A DNA stretch of 64,000 bases from Siphonodentalium dalli (lineage: Eukaryota > Mollusca > Scaphopoda > Gadilida > Siphonodentaliidae): assembly GCA_032622095.1 (NCBI GenBank), contig CP136063.1:215219982-215283981 (forward strand), given 5' to 3'. Within the stretch, counting starts at the first letter, position 1. The number at the start of each line of letters is the position of its first letter. Below the pieces are notes generated by a model. It ran no database searches. It was given only the letters and a program-made list of their open reading frames with translations, and was not told the DNA's origin. Position numbers and translations under genes: made by a program. Shown here one piece after another: positions 19,936 through 29,814 of this stretch.

Positions 19936-22225
19936 GTGTAGGTAGTTAGCGACAAAAAATGCTCGGATCGATACAAGTCGGATAAAAGCGCCATTTTTTA
20001 GTATCTTGTAGGACAGTATCTCTAGTCTAGGAATTTTCCCAAGAACCAACTTTTTGACCGACGTAGAGCCGAAAATTCAAGATGGCGGCCAAGATGGCCG
20101 TCGGTTTGGCGGTGGTACATCTAATAGTTTTGCTTCTCGATTTGATATGGTAAACATTACGAATTCCCCCACATTATCGAAGAATGGTGTTTATAGAATA
20201 ACAACCGCGCCTTTTTGTTGAAAAATGGCCACGATTATTGAAGATGGATGCCAAAATGGCGGCCAAAATATGAGAAATAGTTTTTTTCTTATTTTATTAT
20301 TAAATACTTTACAATTTTCGAGATAATATAAGAAAAGATACCAACAATGTGTCCATTATTCGATGGAATAACTTCTGTGGAAGCGTTATGTACACTAAAG
20401 GCGAAGTAGTATTGTTCGTTCCGGTAGAAATGTGCTATATAAAATGAATGAAATTACTCTATGACTGGGTTTCATTCTGTAAATGCTTAATAACCAACCA
20501 TGAATGACACTAATGTTATCAATTATATTTGCGACACTACTATATGGTTGGATCAAGTGAATACCAATTTGAATGTAGTGATATCTACAAATAAAAAATC
20601 AATTTAGTGGTGGATTTACCGCGAAATTAGGAAACAATAAATGACAGACCCCATACTCATCAAACTCAATTTGGTTCTCAAAAACAAGGACATATTCTGC
20701 AACATATCTTCATCGTCAGACCTCGTATTCAAATTGCCAATTCTTAAATTCAGTGTTTATATGTCCAATTATACACAAAATGATTAAAGCGTATACTCGA
20801 AAGTATATTTGAGGTCGGAGTAGGAAATAATATTATTTCCTTGTAACATATAGTCATATAGTGTCCTTATTTATTCCAGCAATATAACATGAAACAATCA
20901 TGCGAATATGCCAGATTCAATAAGATATACATTAGTGCAACGTATTGCATATATATGCATATGAATAATTTTGTGTGTTATATTATTGCTGGGATATACT
21001 CCAGGGGCCATGTGGTGGGAAGATGGAATCAGTAAATTTGAAAATGCACTTTGTTTTAATAAATTGAATTTGAACAATTCACTTCTCAGAACCACATCTG
21101 CACAACTCCGTACATGGAAGTTTGCTTTTTGAAAATTTGCACCTGGAACAAACCGATTTCCAAACACATTTAATCAACTCGGTGCACACTCTAGCCACTT
21201 CTGTGATTGTCATCCATACAGGAACAAAAGAATCGTCAATAAGTTTCCACCCGAAGGAATCACACTGGGGGGAAACTGTTTCACCAGACTCGATTCTATC
21301 ACCCTTCTCTGTCAAATTAAGTTCCAACTCTTTCGCGATTTATTAAACATATTCGACATTTTGATAGGCTGTTTATATACTGAATGTCAATACAGAAAGT
21401 ATTGTCCAATAACAATCGACAGATTAGGTCATTGTACGTGCTTATTGATGATAGTAATGCAAAATCGTCTGCTTGTGGTGCACATTTAGAGACGTGCATT
21501 TGTGTGTATTTCAAACAAGAATTAAGCAGCAGTTTGATGCTCAGATTTTCAGCATTAAATTGGGCTGGAACTTGGACTTAGTTCGATAGTGAGAGAACCG
21601 GAAAGGCGATAGAATCGATTCCTGTGAAACATTTTCCCCCAGTGAGTCAGGTGCTGGCAACTTTGTATCTCTTATGGGGCTTACAGTCCATATACCAGCC
21701 TGATATATACTAGTAGCACGATATTCGTTGGTGGTAACTGTTCATGTGCACCGCCTTTGCTGAACATTTCATGTTTATCTTCATTAACTGAGGTCAGGTT
21801 CCCAGATTTGTCATAACAATCACGACGAAATGCTAAATACACTCAAATAGTGGTGATGGAACATCAAGTACCACACAAAGGATTCCTCGTAATTGACATT
21901 AAGCATTATGTGAGCTATGGGTAAGCTTTCCAAGCATCCCAAATTGTGAACCTACCGTTACCAAAGAAAAAGGAAGTTGAATCACTTCCTGATATCGCAT
22001 GGAAATGATGGAATAATGGAAGCACAGTCGAATTTTCTGAGCCCATTGAATTGTACATATCAACTATGTTGCAGATAACATGGGATTTAGACTTGCCGAA
22101 ATACACAGTTTCAAATCTTTGCATTGGAATAGCATAGCATGCAGATGTCACAACAGAATCACGATAATATCCTTGTCAACAGTACGAACAATAATCGACG
22201 AATAATGAGTTTGTAGCATATGAGA
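19936..22225. repeat. Left arm of a ~4.8-kb inverted duplication
   Basis: Read on the minus strand, this arm matches 22805-24737 over its length. Examples: GACTTGTATCGATC near the outer ends; AACCAACTTTTTGACC then CACGTAGAGCCGAAAATT; CTTTACAATTTTCGAGATAATA; CACCTGGAACAAACCGATTT; and the gene-family fragment near 21915-22151. Outer matching stops near 19936 and 24737 at CCTACACT. Identity is roughly 80-85 percent by eye, with many indels. The left arm is longer because a 380-bp MITE is inserted at 21263-21644. Confidence 0.87.
21263..21644. mobile_element. MITE nested in the left arm, TIRs like those of the host transposon
   Basis: The left end CACTGGGGGGAAACTGTTTC pairs with the complement of the right end CACTGGGGGAAAATGTTTCA, and both continue into a CGATTCTATC block. 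The host element's TIR has GAAACTGTTACATCGG...CGTTCTATC, so the two are related. The equivalent point of the right arm (near 23370) lacks the insert, giving an empty site. Flanks AATCA and AGTCA suggest a short or mutated target duplication. Confidence 0.72.
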
Positions 22226-22765
22226 TATACATCTGACTAATCTACTGTCAGCTTCTTCATATGTACATCCAAAGAGAATAGGTTCCACATTAGGACCGTG
22301 TTATCATCCTCCGTTGCGAAGATGGGTTTCCCTGTTAGGCTTTCCAATTTCAAGAGATATTCATTGATCAATGCAAACAATTCTTGCTTGTTGGTGGTGT
22401 TTCTTAGAAATTTATTCCAATTCGGTAGAATTTGTGTGGTAAGCCCCCACCTCACATCGAATGCCACAACCATGTTTCTCTCGTGTTCCTGTTTTGATAC
22501 TGTCCCCTATTTACCTGCCCAAAACCATGTCAATTTTTTTTACATCCGCGTGCTGCATCATAATATATATAATAAACGTTTTGCTGATATACATTGGGAA
22601 GGCAAGCCCGACTTCAGGTGGCAGTAAGTGTATCAGAACACGCCCGTCGAACACCTTATACCCGACCTTTGGGTTTGGCTCTGCAGTGTCAATGTAGTTT
22701 GAATCGGATGGAACCTTCATGCAGCTTAGGAAGTCACACTTATTACCGCCCCTCCTTTCGCCCAC
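21915..22765 (-). pseudogene. Broken member of an uncharacterised invertebrate family (LPxFHAxxGxDxxS motif)
   Basis: Three minus-strand pieces in order: 22765-22511 has VGYKVFDGRVLIHLLPPEVG and later ADVKKIDMVLGR; 22473-22237 has NWNKFLRNTTNKQELFALIN; 22151-21915 has VLPLFHHFHAISGSDSTSFF then GNGRFTIWDAWKAYP. This series recalls a repetitive, uncharacterised family found in many copies in cnidarian, echinoderm and mollusc gene sets, with an LPxFHAxTGCDTxSxF...GKKTxW motif. The biochemical role is unknown to me. Frame changes between the pieces show decay. The last piece is repeated, more damaged, on the + strand in the right arm (about 22860-23100). The first two pieces lie in or near the spacer and are single copy. 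Confidence 0.6.
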
Positions 22766-22804
22766 TTTCGATATAGATGGGGGAACCGCTGGTTTTCGTG
22801 TGAG
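22226..22804. other. Single-copy spacer of the inverted duplication
   Basis: About 580 bp between the two arms, holding the middle and N-terminal pieces of the minus-strand gene-family relic. Because the arms converge head-to-head here, this is the loop of the palindrome. Confidence 0.7.
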
Positions 22805-24737
22805 AAGAACATATATGCTACAGACTGATTATTCATCGATTATTGTTCGCACATATATTATTGTGATTATGTTGTGACATATGCATGCTATGCTTCTTCA
22901 ATGCAAATATTTGAAGCTGTTTTTCTTTCAATAAGTCTAAATCCCATGTTACCTACAACATAGTTGATATGTGCAATTCAATGGGCTAAAAAAATCCACT
23001 GTACTTCCAATATTCTATCCGATATCAGGATACGACTCAACTTCCCTTTTCTTTGGTAAGGGTAAGCGCAAATTAGGGATGCTTGGAAAGCTTACCCAGA
23101 GTTCACAGAATGTTTGATGCCAATTACGAGGAATCCTTGTGTGGTACTTGATGTTTCATCACCACTATTTGAGTGTATTTAGCGTTTCGTCGTGATTGTT
23201 TGTGACAAATCTATGAACCTGACCTCAGTTAATGCAGCTAGACATGACATGTTCAGCACAACTGTTACCACCAACGAGGAACATGATCTTGCAAAATGAA
23301 AATCGTGCTATATATCAGGCTGGTATCTGGATTGAAAGCCCCATAGTAGATGCAAAGTTTCCAACACCCGACTTCTTTGGATGGACATTGATTGACGCTT
23401 CTTTTGTTCCTGTATAGATGACAAACCAGAAGCGGCTAGAGAGTGCACGGAGTTGATTAAATGTGTTTGCAAATCGGTTTGTTTCAGGTGCAAATGTTGA
23501 AGAAGCAAACGTCCATGTACGAAGTTGTGCAGATGTGGTTGTGAGAAGTGAATTGTTCAATTCAGTTTATTAGAACAAAATGCGTTTTCAAATTTACTGA
23601 TCCATCCTCCCACCACATGCCCCCATGGAGATATCCCAGCAACAATAGTATACACAAAATTATCATGTACATGCAAAACATTGCACTAATGTACATATTA
23701 TTTAATCTGGGCTATATATATTCAAAGGCCTGTCATTCCCGCTTGCGTTCGCATGATTGTTTCATGTTCTGTTGCTGGAATAATTCAGGACTCTAAACTG
23801 ATGTTACAAGGAAACAATATTATTTCTTATTCCAACCTCAAATATACTTTCGAGTATACGCTTCAATAATGTTGTGTATAATTGGACATAGACACTGAAT
23901 GTAAGTATTGGTAATTTGAATACGAGGCCCGATGGTGAAGATATGTTGCAGAATGCCTTCATATGTTCCTGTTTTGGTAACCAAATTGAGTTTGAAGATT
24001 ATGGTTTTGTCAATTGTTGTTTCCTAATTTCGTGGTAAATCCACTACTAAATTGATTTTTTATTTGTAAATATCTCGATATTCAAATTTTTTTTCAATTG
24101 GTCCAACCAAATGTAGTAGTGACGCAAATAGATTTGAAGTCATCAGAGCCAATCATGGTTGGTTTCTAATCATTTACAGAATGAAACCCTGCCTGAGAAT
24201 AATTTCATTCATTTTACATAGCACATATTCTACCTCACATTTCTATCAGAACAAACCATACTACTTCGCATTTAGTGTGCATGACTTTTTCACAGAGGTT
24301 TTTCCATTGAATAATGAACACATTGTTGATATATTCTCTTATATTATCTCGAAAATTGTAAAGTATTTAAACAAAAATAAGGAAAAAAAACAAACATTTT
24401 CATGTTTTGGCCGCCATTTTGGCTTCCATCTTCAATAATTGTGGCAATTTTTTCAATTAAAAGTGGGGGCAGTTATTCTATAACCACCATTCTTAGATAC
24501 TATGGTGGAATTTGTTATGTTTAACATATCAAATTGTGAAGCAAAACTATTAGGTGTACCACCGTCAAACCGGTGGCCATCTTGGACACCATCTTCAATT
24601 TTCGGCTCTACGTGGGTCAAAAAGTTGGTTCTTGAGAAAATTCCTAGCCTAGAGATGCTGCCCTACAAGATATTCAAAAATGGCGCTTTTATCCGACTTG
24701 TATCGATCAAAACCCTGACAACTACCTACACTGGCTT
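22805..24737. repeat. Right arm of the ~4.8-kb inverted duplication
   Basis: Inverted partner of 19936-22225. It starts with CATATATGCTACAGACTGAT, matching the minus strand of the left arm near 22225. Its copy of the gene motif reads ATCAGGATACGACTCAACTT near 23022-23041, with a frame disruption just after FFGKGK. It lacks the MITE of the left arm. Confidence 0.87.
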
Positions 24738-25018
24738 GATTTTCAGTGATACATGTAACATGTTGATATTTACGCGTTAACTCGCTAATACCGAGTTAAT
24801 TGTGGTATAGAGTTCAGGTTTCGATAAAACGGCACTTCTGCAGCCTCTATTCATTCAGGAAAGTATAATATGTTCAAGATATCTATAATTATGCGTGATT
24901 TTGACACAAATATGATTATTTTCAATCATCAGAAACCGTAAAAAATCAGGCAAGAACCATCACAATACCGGCGATAGAACGACTTCCGATGTAACAGTTC
25001 CTACACAGTGGTGAGTTT

Positions 25019-25803
25019 GTTCCATATAATAATTACATACATATATACGCAGAATTACATGATTGTGTTGATGGGTTTGTTGTTGATACGACACGAGTGC
25101 CATTGTGGAAGGACGGAACGACGGGTACAGCCTCGTGTTCATGGTATCTATAGTTATATCCAACCGCTATGGCACAAGTGTCGTATCGACAAAACAATTA
25201 ACACATGTGTCGTTCTGTGTTTATTACACGATACCCGTCTTAGAATAGAACAATAAACAAAACAGCCTTATAAGATTTATTCAGGCACATACATGCCATA
25301 GTCCATGGGCCAGATCGAAAATCGGTATCAAATCAGGGACAAAGGCTCATATTTTTGTTCTTAAAATAGACATTTGCTAAATACAGGGTTCTGTTAAAAT
25401 TCTGACTTTGAAGATGGGTACTACCTAACAAAATCGATTTTTGATTATTTTGCAATGAGAGTGAGACCCACACTTAGGTATCATATAATTTACAAATGTG
25501 CCAAATCCAACCTAACTTGCGGGTTTTGCAAGATAAAATTGTAAATAAAGAACAAATTGTGGGATTTCAAATATTTTTGAGACATTAATAACTGCACATG
25601 TGGATGAAATTTACAATAACAGAGCTAATATTATTGTAAAAATTATCACATGTTATTGTTACTTAAATATCTAAAACAATTCCGTATATACTATATATGT
25701 ACAGATAGATAATTGGGCAGTTGTTGCTGAAAATGTTTCCAGTCCCGCGAAAATAGAGAAATGTTATTTTCAAAGGAAAATCACCAACAATCAAATGTAA
25801 TGT
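25019..25803. other. No gene seen
   Basis: AT-rich DNA between the large transposon and the decayed palindromic MITE. Nothing supportable was seen. Confidence 0.35.
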
Positions 25804-26036
25804 TAACCCTGAGGTTCATGACGGGAGCTGCGCTGATGCAGCATTAAATATTCTGTGCCAGTGTATTCTCTCATGTATGCCAGTCTCACATAGGGAGCCT
25901 CGCATACATAAGGGAGTAAACTGGCTTACAAGGTGAAGGTAAATATCGTTAGGCCAATGTATTCTCTTATATATGCGAGGCACCCTTTTAGGGCGACTCG
26001 TATACATAAGAGAATGTTTTGGCACAGGGTTTTCCG
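25804..26036. mobile_element. Decayed relative of the TTAA-flanked palindromic MITE (copy 3)
   Basis: Starts TTAACCCTGAGG and ends near GGCACAGGGTTTT. Two palindromic modules, about 25856-25928 and 25952-26026, repeat CCAATGTATTCTCTTATATA and TACATAAGAGAATG, as in copies 1 and 2 but with many substitutions. Much older than the other two copies. Confidence 0.65.
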
Positions 26037-26371
26037 TTTCACTAAATTTCAGAAAGCACGAGTCATGAAACGGTTGACAAGTTTCACGTTCCATGTTATT
26101 GTCTCAATTATAGCAAGAACTCAAACTATATTCAGACAGAGAGCATTTGGCAATTGGCAAGCTCGTGTAATTATGTTAAATACATGGAGTTAAAAGGTTG
26201 GACAAGTGTTTTTGCTCTTGATACTACCGCCACCGTGGCTGGCCAGTGGCCATGACTATATCGACAACTGTTTGCCATAGTTTAGTTGAACACAGTATAT
26301 TGAACAAAGTGCTCTCGGAATATATATGATCGTCATGAATTTCAATGCATCTTTTTCCAATAGTGGCTGAA

Positions 26372-26862
26372 TCACATCCGCATTTTGTCAACGCCACGCA
26401 TGACGATTCTGGATAAAACATCACCAGCCAAGATTGCTGTAAAGGCTGCTATGATTGCGATGGTCCACGCCGATCCTAGGACGATGACCGACATCCGTGC
26501 ATCAGTCGCAGAGGTCATTGTCCTTCTGTATGCTCCTGTCGCTTTACGCTCGATTGTCATTTCTGCGATCAGATCTTTCTCGACTTCAACGTTGACGGCA
26601 TTAGTGTGCCCGACGCACCGACAACTGCACGCATCACTACTTGTTGATATACTATGTCTTGTGGTGGTCGTAGTGGCAGTCGTAGTGATGTCCGAAGTTG
26701 TAAGGAAAGTCATTGTAGTGGCAGTTGTAGTGATGTCCGAAGTTGAAATGATTTCTGAAGTTGTAAGGAAAGTCATTGTAGTGGCGGTAGTCGTGACGAT
26801 GCTTGTATATATAGTTGTCATTGTGGTGGTAGTGCTGATCGTAGTTGTAGTAATTGCGGCAG
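26372..26862 (-). CDS. Last exon: Thr-rich stalk, CSCRC motif, transmembrane helix
   Basis: Acceptor: a pyrimidine-rich run, TTCCTACTCCTCCCATCCACAG on the minus strand, precedes 26862. The two bases CT then complete a codon (phase 1), followed by AAITTTTISTTTT. About 85 residues are mostly Thr and Ser, as in mucin-like O-glycosylated stalks, with an internal repeat of TATTMTFLTTS. Next come DACSCRCVG, a charged stretch with AEMTIERKATGAYRRTMTSA and TDARMS, and a hydrophobic segment (VIVLGSAWTIAIIAAFTAIL) before GDVLSR and the stop. The CxCxC, 'YRR..TSA.D.R.S' and TM order is a recurrent C-terminal module in molluscan membrane proteins. The frame is also open upstream to 26986, so an unspliced start is possible, but the acceptor is better. 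Val-rich and His/Tyr-rich frames on this DNA are shadows of the Thr codons. Confidence 0.73.
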
Positions 26863-27045
26863 CTGTGGATGGGAGGAGTAGGAATATACGGAGCGCAAAC
26901 ACAAACCTTGGGATAACCCAGAATACCCGACATCCATCGACCGAACTTATCGATACATGTAAACGATTTGACTCGAATATCGGCATTCCTTTAGTGGGTG
27001 TGTGGACTGGTCATTGGCGGCGGATGGATTCCCGGACACCACATG

Positions 27046-27556
27046 TACAGTACCAGTCAGAAGAAGTGGTATATTGAGGCGCAACTTTAGTGCGATATTG
27101 AGCGCGCTTAATTGCGAAAAAGGCGCGATTATAGCGCAATACCAGAAATCTGTAGCGCTTATTATTGCGAAATTGAGCACATAATATTGCGATATTAAGC
27201 GCGCAAAATTTCATACAGACCCGATAGTGTTATATTTAGATTAGATAAATACTGTGCATATAGTGTACATATAGTGTGCATATAGCTTTACAACTATAAT
27301 TATATACAAATCTAAAACATTGTCTCTATTTATGCAATAAACAATATATAGAAGAAGCAATAATTCGCTCAAAATGTAATAATTTTAAGCGCGAAATATT
27401 GCAATATTAAGCGCGAAATATTGCAATATTAAGCGCAAAATATTGCAATAATATTGCAAGCGGCGCGCTTAAAAGCGTTTCCACTTGCAATATTATTGCG
27501 ATATTGGGCGCGAAAATAGCGTGCTTAATATACCACTTCTTTTGACTAGTACTGTA
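27046..27556. mobile_element. Tc1/mariner-type MITE with TA duplication, ~507 bp
   Basis: Element 27048-27554, flanked by TA on both sides. Ends CAGTACCAGTCAGAAGAAGT and the complement CAGTACTAGTCAAAAGAAGT; the similarity continues through GGTATATT. Inside, GCGCGAAATATTGCAATATT is repeated three times in tandem near 27390-27450, and related GCGATATT/GCGCAA words fill the left part in the opposite sense, so the element folds back. It lies in the proposed last intron, about 185 bp before the last-exon acceptor. Confidence 0.82.
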
Positions 27557-28526
27557 GTGCAAATTGTGCATTTGTTGGGAGGTTCGTGATACCGGCCGAC
27601 GCTGACGACATGGTCCGCACATCTATGGGGAATGCAAAAATCAGCAGAATGCATTATACTATAATTACCTATTATTTAACTTATAAGTTGATATGGCTAT
27701 ATACTATAAACTATTTATATTATAGTCGATATATTTTCTACAAGGACCGACGCATGTGGATTTGATTATATTTTTGACCGAGCCCCTTTTGTTCTAAGTA
27801 TACATAAGTTTCTCATATGTCGATGTTCTGCCTGTAATGTTTCACTAATTGTTTTGGTAACTGTGAACTGGGGTAGGTGTGACTATATCTGTATTTTCTT
27901 TATACCATATGCTGCATGGTTAATCATGAACTGTTCTAATTGCCGTATTTGTGTTTACCACTTTGGAGATAATTCAATTCTTTAATCTCGTTTAACCAAA
28001 GAATGTTACATGGTATTTGAGATATAGATATGTACAGTTATTGACACAAGCACAAATACACATAAGTAAATAATTACATATAAGCCGCATCCACACAACC
28101 ACGTTTTTACAAAACTTTTCTATCTGGAAAAAAGGTTCGATATATGCAACAATAAATAAAATAATATCAAGATTAAGACGACAAATATCGTAAATGAAAA
28201 ACCAGGTTTAGCATTATTATTTTAACTGCTAACCGAACAGGTAGCTGGTATATCTATACAAGTATCGTTTTCACCACTATATAGATTTTCTAATTAGTGT
28301 GACCACATAATATTATCCTGGTTCTGAAGCGTGTACTTGTATAACATGGTCGCAAATAAAATATTTTTGAAGTCAACATATTCGCAATCACTGGTTGACA
28401 GATACAGAGAGCACCAGGCTGCGATGATGCTCGGTGTTACCTGTAATTGGTATCCGCCATGGTCATAATGGTAATTGTTAGTGTCTTCTGAGAAGGATAG
28501 GACTGCCCACTCTAAGAATAGACTAC
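27557..28526. other. No gene seen
   Basis: AT-rich probable intron DNA. Nothing supportable was seen. Confidence 0.35.
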
Positions 28527-29699
28527 CACTGAGAAATCAAATTCGGGTCAATATATCTAACTTAGTGTTAGTCACAAGCATTTGAGGTCACTTTGACTAA
28601 TCCACACCTTTCAGCGAGTCACTATGACTAACTCTGGTCAGTCTGATGTTAGTCATAGTGACTAAGTTACACCAAGAAGAACTCTAATTGTAACACTGCC
28701 TCGAATTATGCTTAATATGCCTTGCTAAATATTAAAATTCCATTTTATCGCAGTTCTATTTGATCTATAACTGAACGAATGTGATGAAAGGATATAATGG
28801 CATATATATCAGAACTTCCCTCCCACGTCAAAGGTTACACTATCAGGATAATGGTTATTATTCCATGACACCACAGCCATCTCGGGAAAATGAACCATTT
28901 AAACAGACCTTTGTCACAAACTATTGTTATACCTCTTAACCCTTTACCCAACAGAAGGGACCTGTGCCAATGCATTCTCTTATATATGCGAGTCGACCAT
29001 AGGTCGCCTCGCATATATAAGAGAATGCATTGGCTTAACACATTAAAAATTATAAAAATTGTTAAAGAATGTAAGAAAAAATGGTAAAAAGTGTTAAAAA
29101 AAGATTGTTTTTAGGCCAATGCATTCTCTTATATATGCGAGGCGACCTATGGTCGACTCGCATATATAAGAGAATGCATTGGCACAGGGCATAACTGTAA
29201 CTATCACAATGTGGTCAAGGAGCCGGTTCCAATGATATCCATATTTGTATGGTTCTGTTGAGACAGACCGAAGATATTTTAGGCTGTTGAAGCTTTATTT
29301 GGCCGGTTTTGGCCGGTTTGTTGGGTAAAGGGTTAATAGACCCGTACTCAAATCTGTATTTTAGAAAATGGATATTGGTTTTGGATAATATATCATATGG
29401 TTGAGTATTGAAATTATTTGCAACAATTTCCACCCAATTACATGTTCACCTACTCAGTGACTCCTAACACTACAGTTGGTCATTATGACTCAATCCTGGT
29501 CATTTTGACTAATTATAATGTATAATGGTCCAATTAGTCGTTTTGACAAACCACCCATTAGTCGTTATGACTACATCACCTAGTCATTGTGACTAATGTT
29601 TTGCCTTAGTCATTATGGCTAAGCTAAGTTAGTCATCATACATGTGGACAAACAATTGACTAATCTAAGAGTCATATTGACTAAAAATATTCTTCAGTG
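28527..29699. mobile_element. Element/array rich in TTAGTCA-TGACTAA dyads, interrupted by a MITE
   Basis: The ends CACTGAGAAATC...GGTCAATAT (28527 on) and the complement of the right end, CACTGAAGAATATTTTTAGTCA (to 29699), are inverted copies. Inside, TTAGTCA, TGACTAA and close variants, often as facing dyads around AT or TNA, recur about every 20 to 30 bp in 28555-28670 and 29450-29690. The two halves are split by the TTAA-flanked MITE at 28940-29332. No target duplication was identified. Confidence 0.6.
28940..29332. mobile_element. TTAA-flanked MITE with two 69-bp palindromes (copy 2)
   Basis: Flanked by TTAA at 28936-28939 and 29333-29336; ends CCCTTTACCCAACA and TTGGGTAAAGGG. Palindromes at 28966-29034 and 29115-29183. 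Almost identical along its length to 14732-15120, differing by a few substitutions and small indels, so both moved recently. Confidence 0.9.
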
Positions 29700-29814
29700 A
29701 ATATCTCCAGTATGTTATCGAGCTGCAAGGGAGAGTGCTATCCTATCGATAAGCTAGTCAGACCACTGCCACCGTGTAGAGGAAATCTCACAGTAAAGAC
29801 ATGTGTCTGTTATA

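Larger units (their letters stand above)
17075..25018. mobile_element. 7.9-kb DNA transposon with 8-bp TSD, ~110-bp TIRs and an internal giant palindrome
   Basis: The element spans 17083-25010. It begins CACTGTGTAGAAACTGTTAC and ends with the complement of CACTGTGTAGGAACTGTTAC; similarity continues about 110 bp inward (to about 17190 and 24895). Immediately outside, GTGAGTTT occurs at both ends (17075-17082 and 25011-25018), a perfect 8-bp target-site duplication. An 8-bp duplication fits hAT, P or Zisupton-type elements; no transposase was recognised, so the superfamily is open. Inside are a Helitron remnant, a 155-bp direct duplication, about 1.5 kb of unassigned DNA and a 4.8-kb inverted duplication. 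The two TIRs are very similar, so insertion looks fairly recent relative to the decayed cargo. Confidence 0.85.

Noticed and set aside
26652-26933. Minus-strand His/Tyr/Asn-rich 93-codon frame
   Set aside because: Alternative frame of the same Thr-rich repeat; the Thr frame has the recognisable Cys motif, TM helix and acceptor.
26385-27077. 230-codon + strand frame, Val/Ile-rich
   Set aside because: It is the antisense of the Thr-rich exon (ACN codons read as GTN-type Val) and runs on into the MITE at 27048.
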